From Tolypocladium sp. Sup5 PDA-1 (Eukaryota; Ascomycota; Sordariomycetes; Hypocreales; Ophiocordycipitaceae): a stretch of DNA of 64,000 bases. The stretch lies in contig JPHH03000066.1 of assembly GCA_000750105.3 (NCBI GenBank), forward strand, positions 62,001 to 126,000. The letters are read 5' to 3'. The notes under the pieces are model-generated. The model was not told the DNA's origin and ran no database searches. It was given only the letters and a program-made list of their open reading frames with translations. Each line of letters opens with the position of its first letter. Within the stretch, counting starts at the first letter, position 1. Made by a program: the position numbers and the translations under genes. Shown here one piece after another: positions 1 through 10,842 of the stretch.

Positions 1-284
1 CCTTTTGCCATGTCGTAAAAGATCGGGTATACGGAGTGGCGAAGGTACCGAAGAATGTGCTCGAAGAGGGTGGGATCGGCGTCGACAAAGTACGAGCCAT
101 CAGCGAGAGGATTGCTCCAGCGTCCGGAAAGGAGAGACGCAAAGAATACACTCTCTGTCACGAGGGTCTGTCTCGTCGTAGTGAACCGACGCTCGCCGAC
201 CTGAAGGTTGATCCGCACATCTGTGGGTAGAGCACAGTTGACCGCAGAGTCCGAGACCGAATTCGTGACGGATTTGTTGTCCAT
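1..284 (-). CDS. BTB/POZ (T1-type) domain protein, 3' end outside window
   Basis: The reverse strand from an ATG at 284 reads 94 uninterrupted codons and runs off the left edge, so only the N-terminus is present. After about 20 polar residues it has a potassium-channel-tetramerisation-like BTB fold signature: VRINLQVGERRFTTTRQTL, then SVFFASLLSGRW, then YFVDADPTLFEHILRYLRH. This order (strand with GGxxF-like turn, FF..LL, D.DP..F..IL.YLR) is typical of KCTD/BTB_2 proteins, which act as oligomerisation modules and often as cullin-3 adaptors. The start is the only ATG immediately before the domain in frame. Function beyond protein-protein interaction cannot be said because the C-terminus is missing. 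Confidence 0.8.
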   Translation of the reverse strand, partial: MDNKSVTNSVSDSAVNCALPTDVRINLQVGERRFTTTRQTLVTESVFFASLLSGRWSNPLADGSYFVDADPTLFEHILRYLRHSVYPIFYDMAK

Positions 285-1906
285 GCTGAGGAGGACTTGT
301 CCTGTACGGGATGCAAGATCTGATATCTTGGAGTCGAGATGGTTGGCTCAACGAAAGCTTTTGAACTAGTCGAGTAGTAGGAAACACGAACTCCGATGCC
401 GCATGTCCATCGAATCGCATTGTACCCGACGAGTCGTGGGCCGCCGGGTCTCGCCCCCAGTCTGCTCGGACACAAGTTTCGCCGAGTTCTGGGCTAAAGC
501 AGCAGGAAGATGCTGGCGATGACGGACGACATACAGCATGGGTAGTCATGGTGATGTCAACCATGCCAGAGAGCCTTGTTTTGATTGGTGAGTCCCATTC
601 TTGGTACAGATTTTCCGTTACTCCAACGGCATCAGCGAACGGTTTCCCGAGCTCACCTGCAGAATGCGAGGAAAGCGGTGGCAGTTAGTGCAGCCGACGC
701 CATTTGAGCCCCAGGGCAGATTCAAGACGCATCAGAACATAGACTTACCGTATGAGGTCGGGCCACGCAAGGGCTAGCTCGACAAAACGCAGTACAATAG
801 CTTTATTCGTGAGGGCACTTGAAGCTTCGCATAAGTTTAGAAATATAGAAAGTCTAACAAAGTTTTCTGTACTTGGTAATGTCAAGTATTACACTGCGAA
901 TGTCTCCTGCGCGATATCTTAACGCGAAAATATAAGGAGCCAGGAACGGAAAAGCCGCATAAGTTCGAGGGTCGATAGTCGGCAATTGGAACAGTGGCAT
1001 CCACTTGCTCCAGCAGCTAAACCTCGTAGAACTTACAAGGTTAATTAACCAAAGTTATAAGGTGTTGGGATGTACGGATACGATGCTCCGTACAGTAACT
1101 GAACCGGCGCTCAACCCGCCGAATCGCCTACCCCCTACTGACAGCTCTTCCAACCTAAATCGCAACCGGCCTGTCGGCGATTGTCTTTCAGCAACCCTAT
1201 GTTTCACACACCCTGCTTTATCTACGCCCCTGCCGGCCTGGCTCGTGACGATCTCAGACAACCTTCTAGAGACCTGCGCCCCGTTCCGGCCGTACCGTTG
1301 CTACCACTCTGCAACTGGTCCTTTGTCCCAACCACGAGTGCTTCGGTATGGATTATGATTGTTTTGCTTCAGGTCTATGGCCATTGGCCAGCCAGATCAC
1401 TACTAGTTAGGATTGCTGCGCTAAACAAAATATGGCTAATTCACATTCCTTGACGATTCGGCGCTATTGGTGGAGCGGCGTTGGTGTCTAATAGACGTTG
1501 CCAAGGAGCCATCGTCGATGCGTGCCATCTGCCTGCGCCATGCACCACTACTGGTGCGGTGGCGCGACCCGAAAACAATGGAAGTTCCAAAATCATTGGG
1601 CGACCAAAGGCGGCTTGGAAAGCCTTCCACCCACCCCCCGGCTCTCCCTCTCTTTCCAGCACACCCCCTCGCTCGGGCATCCCTTCGTATCCAATAGCTC
1701 CCGTTGCGAGGGCGCAAGCACCGCGTAAGCAGAGTGATGCGAATTACGAGACGGGAACGCTGGAGGAGTCTGCGGCCATTACTGTAGCGTGAACACGGCC
1801 TGAACTGGCCTGAACTGATCAAATCTCGAGCCATCGCAGAGTTCACCCCTTTCCAAACCTCCTCAGGAAGTTCTTGGGCCGTCCCCAGAGTCCAATCCGC
1901 CTGGCC
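285..1906. other. Intergenic, nothing recognised
   Basis: Divergent intergenic region between the BTB gene and the GT90 gene. Short open frames on both strands show no domain, no signal peptide and no convincing splice pattern. It contains TACGGA/CTCCGTAC-type short motifs near 1073-1096, common in fungal intergenic DNA. Confidence 0.5.
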
Positions 1907-3823
1907 ATGTTACAGATACGCCGTGCTCTTGCGGCTCTGTTCCCGCTGTACACCCGTGGCAGGCGCAGATTTCGCTCCATACTTCTCGTTTGCGCTCTGA
2001 TCTTTGCGTTTGGCCTGTTCTTCCTTGCCGATGTCTCAGGATTCTTCGAATCCGTGAACCTCAACCCACCGGGATGGATTCGCAAAGGCCCCGGGTCACG
2101 GCCGACAACAGGCAACCCAGCCCATAATGACCATCCCGTCAACCATTTGATTCGCGACGCGAATCACCGCTTCCAATGGTTACTGACAAAGCGCTCCTTC
2201 ACCATCAAAGAGGCCGCATCCCGCTACCGAGAACGCCGCGGCCGCCATCCACCGCCGGGGTTTGATGCGTGGTTTGCGCAGGCCCAGAACGATGGCGCTG
2301 TCGTTGTCGAGGAGTTCTTTGACAGGATACACCATGACATCAACCCCTTCTGGGCCATAAGCCCGAAGGACATGCGAATGCAGGCGAATGTCCAGCCACA
2401 GGTAATCCGAGTGCGCAACGGGGAGGCCAATTTCGTGACGGACGATCCCAACCGACAGCCATGGATCCAGCTGTGGACGGAATTGGTAAAGGAGATGATG
2501 CCTCACCTGCCCGACCTCGATATGGTCGTCAACATCATGGACGAGACGCGCATACTTGCGCCGTGGGAGAAGATAAACGAATACGTCAAGGAGGAGCAGG
2601 TCAAGAGGAAGCTCATAGACCCCAAGAGCGCCACGTCCACCTACAGCGGGTTGAAGGATGTCGACGAGGCAGAGCAGGACTCTTACAACCCGGGTTGGAT
2701 TACCAGCGACGCAACCACATACTGGGACCACTTGCGAATGGCTTGCCCCCCTGACAGCCCCGGCCGAAATGTCGCTGCTCTTGCCTCATTCGATGTCCCC
2801 ATCGAATATCCCAGCGAGCCTCTGCCGTACATGTACAAAGGCTTCATCCAAAACTTCACCCAAGCGCAAGATCCCTGCCTGCAACCGCACCTGCGCGGAA
2901 TGCATGGAACATTCATCGAGAGCGTTAGCATGTCAACGACCCACGACTTGTTCCCCATGTTTGGAGGCTCCAAGCTACCCCAAAATAACGAGATACTGAT
3001 ACCTGGGGCCATGTATCTCACGGAATACGAATTCTATAGCGGTGGCGAGAGCCATGGCCTGGACTGGTCAGACAAGAAAAACGGCTTGATCTGGCGCGGC
3101 ACAGCTTCTGGTGGCCGTAACAAAGAAGACAGCTGGTGGCATTTCCACAGGCACAGATGGGTGCAGATGATGAATGGGACGACAGTCGGCGCGATGGAGG
3201 CAGGGAATGTGGCTCGAGGGCCAACCTTCAACCTGCTTCCGAAAGACAGGTACTTCGTTCCAGCGCAAATGGACGCCAAACTTGGCGAGTGGCTTTCGTC
3301 TTTTTCAGACGTAGCTTTCGTCAACTTGGAGTGCTTCCCTTATGCCGAAGAGGAAGTGGGCACCGGGTCCTCCAAGCACATGGAGATGAGGAGGACGTGC
3401 CCGTACACCTCGCCATTCATGGCCGTACAGCCCAGTACACCGATGAAGGAGCAATACGACTACAAGTTTCTGCCGGACGTGGACGGGAACTCTTTTAGTG
3501 CCCGGTGGAGGGCGTTTGTGCAGTCGACCAGCATGCCGCTGAAGGCGACAATGTACGCCGAGTGGCACGACGATAGGCTCATCCCATGGGTGCACTTCGT
3601 GCCGTTTGACAACTCCTATGGGGACATATATGCCGTCATGGATTACTTCCTCAATGGGCACGATAAGGAGGCGGAGACGATTGCAGCGGAGGGGAAGAAG
3701 TGGGTGGACATGGTGTATCGGAGGGAGGACATGAAGTTGTACGTTTGGAGGCTGTTACTGGAGTATGCAAGAGTAGTAGACGATAAGAGGGATCACCTGG
3801 CATTTGTTGGTGATCTGCAGTAG
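1907..3823 (+). CDS. GT90 family (CAP10/CAP1-like) glycosyltransferase, type II membrane protein
   Basis: Single exon of 638 codons. The first in-frame ATG is at 1907; the open frame extends upstream only through a TTG. A short basic N-terminus is followed by one hydrophobic segment (about residues 22-44, ILLVCALIFAFGLFFLADVS), giving a type II Golgi/ER topology. The C-terminal half has the GT90/CAP10 hallmark GLIWRGTASGGRN with SWWHFHRHRW at about 390-415, then SFSDVAFVNLEC and YKFLPDVDGNSFSARW, followed by ESDR-like and WVHFVPFD segments with SYGDIYAVMDYF. Family members (Cryptococcus CAP10/CXT1, animal POGLUT/KDELC) transfer xylose or glucose to glycans or proteins. The donor and acceptor here are not known. 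No damage is visible and length is normal for the fungal family. Confidence 0.92.
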   Translation: MLQIRRALAALFPLYTRGRRRFRSILLVCALIFAFGLFFLADVSGFFESVNLNPPGWIRKGPGSRPTTGNPAHNDHPVNHLIRDANHRFQWLLTKRSFTIKEAASRYRERRGRHPPPGFDAWFAQAQNDGAVVVEEFFDRIHHDINPFWAISPKDMRMQANVQPQVIRVRNGEANFVTDDPNRQPWIQLWTELVKEMMPHLPDLDMVVNIMDETRILAPWEKINEYVKEEQVKRKLIDPKSATSTYSGLKDVDEAEQDSYNPGWITSDATTYWDHLRMACPPDSPGRNVAALASFDVPIEYPSEPLPYMYKGFIQNFTQAQDPCLQPHLRGMHGTFIESVSMSTTHDLFPMFGGSKLPQNNEILIPGAMYLTEYEFYSGGESHGLDWSDKKNGLIWRGTASGGRNKEDSWWHFHRHRWVQMMNGTTVGAMEAGNVARGPTFNLLPKDRYFVPAQMDAKLGEWLSSFSDVAFVNLECFPYAEEEVGTGSSKHMEMRRTCPYTSPFMAVQPSTPMKEQYDYKFLPDVDGNSFSARWRAFVQSTSMPLKATMYAEWHDDRLIPWVHFVPFDNSYGDIYAVMDYFLNGHDKEAETIAAEGKKWVDMVYRREDMKLYVWRLLLEYARVVDDKRDHLAFVGDLQ

Positions 3824-4895
3824 GAACAAGGGGGATCAGCTACCATTGAGGATGTACTGCATTAATTCCATACCTTGTCTAAGGATATTAAAAGTTGACA
3901 GCCGCGTGCAATTGTCTTGTGGCAGGAGACAGAAGTATCGAGAGAATGGCATGAGTACCTAGAGTCACAGGGCAAAAGTCGTGGGGTTGCATATGGACAC
4001 GTCGTTAGATAGCAAATGCGTATATGTTTGTTTGTGTACTGAGCTCTGCGCGAGTGAGTATCTATAGGGGATGTTGATGTGAAGTCGTTTCTCTACGACT
4101 CTCCTAATTCCCCGCCATGACCTTGCCTATATCTGCTGTAATTTGAACTTCGTCCTCAAGCTTCGCTAGAAGTAGCGCTATTACTTCTACTCCGTTCTCT
4201 TCATTCCCCGCCGCGGACTTGACCGCGTCTGCTGTGATGTTGACTTCTTCTCCACGCTTGTCTAGAAGGAGTGGTAGTACCCTAACTTTAAAGCTCTCTG
4301 CGAGAGTGCATACTAGCCCTTCTGTAAGCTGGAGTTCTTCTCAGTCAAGTCGCAGGGTTTTGCTAGGCCCGGGATAGACATGTCAATCTCTCACGGATGT
4401 ATTCACCAATCATGTCTGCTAGTCTAGAGATATTGTACCGTCATATTGCAAATACTGAAACTGCCAGTCAGCCTAATCTACTCCGTACATGCGCCCATTA
4501 TTTGCAGCAAATTTTCTTGGCATACATATGATTAGGGGTCACTATTGGCGGAAAGGAAGCGCTGGTGGCGTCGTTGGACTATTTGATTGGGCACGGTAAC
4601 CGATGGTTGCTTACCTGCACGGCTGGTCACTTCTATTTCGACTTCGGAGCGCGAGTTGCATCCATGACCTCCAATGAGGCTGTGTTGGGCTTCCAGGGTA
4701 GAACGATCATCTGCCCCTCTTAATCCATCCATCATAAGAGCCTTGATGTGCCTTAAGGTACCTCGTCTGATTCCCACCGGATTCAAACTTTCCTTAAAGA
4801 GGAGTTCGAATCAGCATTTGGACGTCTTACAACCTCTACTCCGTACTCCGTACATGCTCTCATGACATCGCCATTGAACGCTAGAAGAGCCAACA
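3824..4895. other. Intergenic with imperfect tandem repeat
   Basis: No gene supported. About 1 kb between the GT90 and HET genes. It holds the roughly 96-bp imperfect tandem repeat listed separately and a TACTCCGTACTCCGTACATG stretch at 4837-4856, just 40 bp upstream of the HET start codon. Confidence 0.5.
4108..4301. repeat. Two diverged tandem copies, period about 96 bp
   Basis: The segment starting TTCCCCGCCATGACCTTG at 4108 is followed 96 bp later (4204) by TTCCCCGCCGCGGACTTG. Both continue with matching blocks (TCTGCTGT.AT.TTGA, then CTTCGCTAGAAG versus CTTGTCTAGAAG). Substitutions are many, so the duplication is old. No coding or transposon signature was recognised in it. Confidence 0.6.
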
Positions 4896-7694
4896 ATGTC
4901 CTTCAGCGGCTTCCCCTCTAACCGACCCTTTGCCTTCAACTTCAGTGTCCCCCCTCCAGGCAGCCCGTCCCCTTCTGCGGCAGGTGTCTGCCCCGACTGC
5001 GCACTTCTTGACCTCGAGACGGCCCTCGCCCGAGCGCACTCGCTGTACGAGGGCGCCCGCCGCGGCCGCAACACCCGCAGACTCGTCTCTAGCCGCTCGA
5101 GCAGCGGCCCTACCTACCTCCGCGACTTCTATTTCGTCGCCTCGCTAGGTAGCCGCCTCTCTGAGAACCGCAGCTGCAAGCTATGCTCCCTCTTCAAGCA
5201 ACACGCCGACGACCCGGCCAAGGGCACGTACAAGGTGCTGGCGATATGCAGCAGCGAGACGAACTTGTTCGAGCCCCCGAGGAAGAACGCGAGAGGAAAC
5301 TGGATCAAACGGCCCTGGCGCGACTTGGAGTACAATGTGTTCCTAGCTGTCGTGCCGGAAGTGGCCGAGATTCCTCGAACCGGCGTCCCGCTGCGATGGC
5401 TGGAGTTGGACTTGCCGCGCAAGGGGTCCATCTATCGACTTACCGAAGAGTTGAGAGACGAAGAGGGCAAGAGGCTCATCCTCCCAGGAGACCTCGGATC
5501 GAGGGCTGATCTCGACTTGGCTGAGTACTGGATGTACACCTGCTCCACGTCCCACGGATCATGCTGCGCCCCGAAGAAGCTGCTGGGTGCAACGCTCCGC
5601 GGATTCAGGGCCATCAACTGCTTGGCGAGCCCTGTTCGTGTCGAGGAAGTGTCCTGGAGCGAAAAGTACGTCGCCCTGAGTTACGTCTGGGGTCCCGGGG
5701 AGGAGAAGTGGCCGCAGACCATCAAGGACGCCGTCATGGTGACCAAGATGCTAGGCCACAAGTACCTGTGGGTTGACCGACTGTGCATCGACCAGTCCAA
5801 CTCGGACGAGAAGACGTACCTGTTTTCCAGGATGGACGCCATCTATGAGGGCGCCGAGTTCACGATTGTCAACGCCGCAGGAGACGCGCGAACAGGCTTG
5901 CCCGGCGTAGGTGGGACCCCGCGGAGAACCCAGCCTCGAGTTGAGCTCGACCTCCCAAAGGGCAAATCCGTTGACAGGCCGAGCGGAGACGACGTGTACC
6001 TCAACCTCCTGAACGTCGCCGATGCCGAGTACGACAAAGAGACGGCCGGGCACACGGTTTGGCTCGACACGTACCGCCACGGGCTGAATAGCACGATGCA
6101 AATCGGCCTCAACGAGCTCACGGAGGCCCACGAACGGATGCAACGTTACGGAATCCCGCGCGATCAGCTCGATTTCCACGAAGACTCAGCGGATCACTTC
6201 GGCAGACCCTTCGACGAATACATGGCGATGCAAAAGGAGCTGGCGCGTCGAATGGGCATGGAGCTACACGAGTTGGTCCCGTTCCTGCAACGAGAGGCCG
6301 CGAAGAAAGCAGGCAAACCTATTCCCGATGGCCAGCCTGTCCCACCACTGGCCAATGAGTCCTCCATCACCGACTCTAACAAGCCCGAGAGGCCGTTACC
6401 GCCGGGCAAAGTCCCGGGCAAGGTAGTGCTCGTGTCCACGATGCAGGACCCCAGGGCCACGATTCGGAAGTCCCAGTGGGCGACGCGCGGGTGGACCTAT
6501 CAAGAAGGCGTCCTCTCGCGGAGATGCGTGGTCTTTACTCCCGAACAAGTGTACTGGGAGTGCCGAGGCATGGTGGTGAATGAATCGGTGCAACTGCCAA
6601 TTCCAACGTTGCACACGCCCTCCAATAGCGGCACGCATTTGCTTTTCGCGGATTATATGCTCTCGGGAATCTTCCGCGGCGATATGCATCGGGCCCCGGA
6701 ACTGAAGTACGGATTCCAGCAGGACGACAATGGCGACAACGATGTGGCAGCACAGGTCAAGACCTTGGACGGGCACATCAGGTCGTTTGCTTCGAGAAAG
6801 CTTACGAAGTCTGAAGATTCATGGAACGCCTTTCTGGGGGTTGCCGCCCGGTACGTCGCCAGTGGGCAAGGCCTATCTCTAGTTCTCGGCATACCGTTTT
6901 GGGCCGGTTCGTTCGCGGACGGACAGCCGGCGCTACAGCACTCGTTTTCCATGTCCATATCTATCTGGTTTCACGTCGGACGACCAGCCGAGCTCAAGTC
7001 GAAGCTCTACGTGGCTGACTGCCCCCGCCGCGTCCAATTCCCATCATGGAGCTGGATCGGCTGGGAGGGGCGGATGGATTTCAACGGAGATGACACCGCA
7101 GAGACGGAAGAGGACTTGGACGACGACGATTGCGGCGGCGACAATGCGCACATTGATTTCTTCAACGCCATGATGAAGCCGGAATGGTCGGGGAGCGTCG
7201 ACCGCATCTGGTCCGCCGAGATGGTTCTTCACTCTGAGGACGGGAAGGACTCGACTTTGCTCCAAGGCAACGTCCCATTGCACAACTTTGCCGATCCCAA
7301 CAAGAGGTGGCTACTGACCATCAAGCAACCCCTGGTGCTGAAGCATTTGTACCTGATGCACTCCAAGAATGACCGGGACTGGAAGCGGCTGATGGGCAAG
7401 CTCGTCGAGCTACATCTGTCGGTGCCGCTCACGGAACAGGAACTGACAGCGGGTCACAAGTCCGGCGATATAGCGACGGTGTTGGTTTTTGCCAGCACGG
7501 TCCCGTTCATCTGGGATGGGAGGGCCAGGTTCCTGGTTTTGAGAAAGGTGGACGCTGGCGGGAAGCGGTGGGAGAGAATTGGTAGGCTGGTGTTGACCAT
7601 GGAGGAGTGGCGTATGCAGAAGTACGGGAGCTCGCAGGACATGGTTGATGATTTGCCGGTTCACAAGTTTGGGAGAGACCTCACTCTAGTTTAG
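4896..7694 (+). CDS. Heterokaryon incompatibility (HET) domain protein
   Basis: Single-exon frame of 932 codons from an ATG at 4896. An N-terminal CxxC-containing region (CPDCALL, CKLCSLF near 30-110) precedes the HET core: KYVALSYVWGPGEEKW at about 255-270, KYLWVDRLCIDQ near 288-299, MDAIYEGAEFTIVNAAG near 310-326, and finally WATRGWTYQEGVLSRR with VYWECRG near 525-555. HET domains are death-related modules of fungal nonself recognition, often embedded in large proteins of unknown signalling role. The gap between the INAAG-type block and the RGWTYQEG block is about 195 residues, several times what I expect for the family, and is rich in charged helical sequence. Intact; a solitary gene, no partner NLR-type gene nearby. 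Confidence 0.92.
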   Translation: MSFSGFPSNRPFAFNFSVPPPGSPSPSAAGVCPDCALLDLETALARAHSLYEGARRGRNTRRLVSSRSSSGPTYLRDFYFVASLGSRLSENRSCKLCSLFKQHADDPAKGTYKVLAICSSETNLFEPPRKNARGNWIKRPWRDLEYNVFLAVVPEVAEIPRTGVPLRWLELDLPRKGSIYRLTEELRDEEGKRLILPGDLGSRADLDLAEYWMYTCSTSHGSCCAPKKLLGATLRGFRAINCLASPVRVEEVSWSEKYVALSYVWGPGEEKWPQTIKDAVMVTKMLGHKYLWVDRLCIDQSNSDEKTYLFSRMDAIYEGAEFTIVNAAGDARTGLPGVGGTPRRTQPRVELDLPKGKSVDRPSGDDVYLNLLNVADAEYDKETAGHTVWLDTYRHGLNSTMQIGLNELTEAHERMQRYGIPRDQLDFHEDSADHFGRPFDEYMAMQKELARRMGMELHELVPFLQREAAKKAGKPIPDGQPVPPLANESSITDSNKPERPLPPGKVPGKVVLVSTMQDPRATIRKSQWATRGWTYQEGVLSRRCVVFTPEQVYWECRGMVVNESVQLPIPTLHTPSNSGTHLLFADYMLSGIFRGDMHRAPELKYGFQQDDNGDNDVAAQVKTLDGHIRSFASRKLTKSEDSWNAFLGVAARYVASGQGLSLVLGIPFWAGSFADGQPALQHSFSMSISIWFHVGRPAELKSKLYVADCPRRVQFPSWSWIGWEGRMDFNGDDTAETEEDLDDDDCGGDNAHIDFFNAMMKPEWSGSVDRIWSAEMVLHSEDGKDSTLLQGNVPLHNFADPNKRWLLTIKQPLVLKHLYLMHSKNDRDWKRLMGKLVELHLSVPLTEQELTAGHKSGDIATVLVFASTVPFIWDGRARFLVLRKVDAGGKRWERIGRLVLTMEEWRMQKYGSSQDMVDDLPVHKFGRDLTLV

Positions 7695-9790
7695 TGAAGC
7701 GGTAGGTGAGTTGTAGCATTGATATATCGATCTTTACCACAAGGGCGAGGATACTTGGGCATCTGTTTAATACTTTTAGGAGGGTAGTTGAATTGGGCTC
7801 TTAGATACATGTCATGACATATGTTAAACGGCTTGAATGATTCTAGAAAGTCAAAGATGAGGACAAATACACGCCGCCTTTAGGTGAGCGATTCGAAGCC
7901 CCCTGATTCGAGCCCATACGTATCAGAACGTACATCTAGACACATATAGTAAGTAACTACTATTTCCGGATGAGACAGAATTCTCCAATCCAAAAACAAA
8001 TAGAAAAACGTTCGCACAAGCCGCCGCAGTTCAGCAGCCTCCACGCCTCCAATGCGAGCATACGCTGTGGGGTGTAGAAAGGAGTCCGATAGTCCCCTCG
8101 ACGCTACTGTCGCCGCCGTTATAAAAATTCGGTGACTGGTGAAGGATTTGAGTAAAACGCTTGGGTATATGGCCGTCATGCGATCAATATCGTACATTAT
8201 GCAGAGATATCATCGGCGTTAAGCTCGCGTTTCTGGCTACTCGGGCAATGTAATCCCTCGTAGTCACGGAGGGCTTGAAACTAAAATCTCACAGTCAGCG
8301 GCATTCCACCGTTCGTGCTTTCATACTCACAAAGAGTGAAATGGTGTAGTCCCTTTTGAAATAAATGGCGGATTGCTTTTCTCGTTGTCGCTGATTGCCT
8401 CCTCCATAACGCTAGAAACCATGACGATCATGTCCTCGAGATTGCACTGATGGTATAATTGGGGCAGAATCTTGTGTGGCGATGGCATCACCTTATTTGC
8501 TTGGCACTCAGACGAGCTTTGCCCATATAAATGAAACTGTGTAAGTTGAAAGGACAGAGGGTACGGCGGTGGGGGGCTTGGGTCCACTGGCCTTCACTTA
8601 CCCCAATTATCCAGCCATTCACGTAATGCTCAAGGCCGTATTTAAATGAAAACTCTCCATGAACTGGAAGCTTGAAACTTGAAACTTATAAATGGAATAA
8701 GAGTAGAAATACGGGTGGGTTGGGTGGGCTCTGGGCTGGCAGAGCAGCACTTGCCACAGGACTTCTGATTCTGAGGATATATATACTGGGCAGGTCAGGA
8801 GTCATATATATTGCTAGTGATTTTGCTCAAGCCGCCGCTCATGTCTGATTGTCTCACTATTGTCAGCCTTGGAACTAGGTATTGGGTGGCATGCCAGCCC
8901 CCCATGTCCGCCTCCATTTACAAAGGTATTGATTGCCATTTTGCAATCAATGGATATGAATGCCGCACCATGCTAACTAAGAATCAGTATGGAACCATCC
9001 AGTCCTCTTTGTGATTGTGTCATGCCTGGCATTAGCGAATTAGCCGCTTTGTTTGTTCCCCGTCCGTGTACCACGCCTCACTGAGGTTATCAAGCGATCA
9101 GCTCTTCATGAAGCCATAGACGGACCAGATCACCGGAATCTGGTTGGCGAGAGGTCACGCTAGCGGATAGGCCTACATGGCGTGTTAGTTGGTGGTGGGA
9201 TTCTGTCACCGCCGGGCTCCCATTGGCCATCCAGGCGTAGCCAGTTGAGTCCCTCTATTGCGACCCTCTACCGTGCTCAGGATGCTGGCTGAAGTCCGAG
9301 CCTTGGAATGGTGCTTCGCCCCCCCCACACAAAGACCGGCGGGAAGCCATTCTCATGTATGCGGTAGACTAGGCTGTGACCCTGAAGCCAAGTCTGCTGT
9401 CTTTTCAGCAGGATTCATGTTAGTGCATTCCTTGCTCGAAGACTCGTGGAGCTGGCTGTTGCTGAATCCTAACAAAATGAATGCGGAAATCAGCATTCTA
9501 GAGTCTCTGGGCAGCAATGGATGGTAGTTGATGGAGAACTGGATACCCAAGCTGGGCATCATGAGCAACTTACCATTCAGTAATGCGTACATGTGCCAAG
9601 GTGAGGTGCATGATTCAGATTCCGGACGAATGGGTGGTGCAAGCAATGGTGGTATCAGCGAGGAAATGGGCGAGTACATAGAACGAGGAAATGGATAATC
9701 TTCCGAGTTACAGCTCGTATAGTACAATGCGGTGTGTGTTATGTCGGTTTCTAAACGACAATGTTAGTTTTACAGATCTTCGCTCCACTT
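7695..9790. other. Long intergenic stretch, no gene recognised
   Basis: About 2.1 kb between the HET gene and arsH, both ends being 3' or 3' sides of genes. Open frames of up to about 125 codons exist (for example reverse strand 9353-9727) but lack domains, codon bias and splice support. It may contain the arsH 3' UTR at its right end. Confidence 0.45.
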
Positions 9791-10842
9791 TCAAGACATG
9801 ACCTTAGCGGTAGGCTGTTCCTTTACAGTCTTTCTTTCCTCTCTTGCCTTCACTTCCTTCAACCCAAGCTCCTCACGCTCGCTGAAACGGTCCCCGAACA
9901 GGTTGAAATTGGGCCGCATGACAATGGTGTACTTGACCAGCTCTTCCATGCAGTCGACAAGACGGTCGCGATTCGAGCTGGGAATCATGCGACTGCCCTC
10001 GGCCTCGGACGTGAACTGCGTGTATGCCCTGGGCACTGAGCTCTGGTTAGGGATGGTAAACATGCGCATCCACCGGCCAAGGATTCGCAGCGAATTCACC
10101 GCGTTAAACGACTGGGAGCCGCCGCTGACCTGGGCGACGGCTAGAGTCCTGCCTTGGGTCGGACGCACTGCTCCCGACGACAGCGGGATCCAGTCAATTT
10201 GCTGCTTGAAAATGCCGGTCTGCAAGAGGATCGGTCAGCGAATCACAGAGATTGTGTTTGCCCTCCTCCCCGGGTAGTAGGGCTCACCAGGTTCCCGTGC
10301 TGTTCCGGGCTGATCCATACGTGGCCATCACTCCACTTGCTGAGCTCACGTAGCTCCTGTACTTTGGGATGGGAATGCTGAACGTCATCCTTCTGAGGCA
10401 GGCCGGCCGGGTCGTACACCCGGACATCACAGCCGAGGCGGAAGAGGATGCGTGCCGCTTCGTAGGCGAGCAGACGCGAGAAGGATCTGCCAATGTATGA
10501 GCAAAGGTTCAAGCTCCCCTGCCTACCAAGGAGCCATGAGTGCCATGCCACTTACCGGCTCCTCATGCTGCCGTACAGGACGAGGATGCGTAGGCGGTCT
10601 TGTTTCCTGTCCAGTATCTCCGATTCCACCATCTTGAGTGCCGTGCTCAGCTCCAGCTGCGCGACCCAGTCGTCGGCCGCAAAGGGCTCGGCCAGCAGGA
10701 AGGGGCGATAACGGTGGCGGACGGCGGCGTCATCCTCGTGGGCTGGGATGGCGAAAGAGCAATGGCTGTACGCCGGATCGACCGCGAGCTCAACTGCTGT
10801 CCTCGCGGCGTGAGAGTTGTTCAGGTCTCCGTGCCCATTCAT
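9791..10842 (-). CDS. arsH: ArsH-type NADPH-dependent FMN oxidoreductase (arsenical resistance)
   Basis: Three exons on the reverse strand: 10842-10556, 10486-10288 and 10219-9791, with introns of 69 and 68 nt; 304 codons plus stop. Flavodoxin-like fold: RILVLYGSMRSRSFSRLLAYE (FMN phosphate loop) is joined across intron 1, then ILFRLGCDVRVYDPAGLP, then KWSDGHVWISPEQHGNLTG across intron 2, FKQQIDWIPLSSGAVRPTQG, VAQVSGGSQSFNAVN and a C-terminal charged tail. This is the ArsH pattern, known in bacteria to oxidise trivalent methylarsenicals and reduce quinones. I start at 10842 (MNGHGDLNN) because fungal homologues, from memory of the family, begin near there; an in-frame ATG at 11004 would add 54 residues with no acidic residue. 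It is the left gene of the arsenic island. Confidence 0.92.

Noticed and set aside
1005..1846. Overlapping frames before the GT90 gene
   Set aside because: Several short frames on both strands with Pro/Ser/Arg-rich composition; no domain, signal peptide or splice support.
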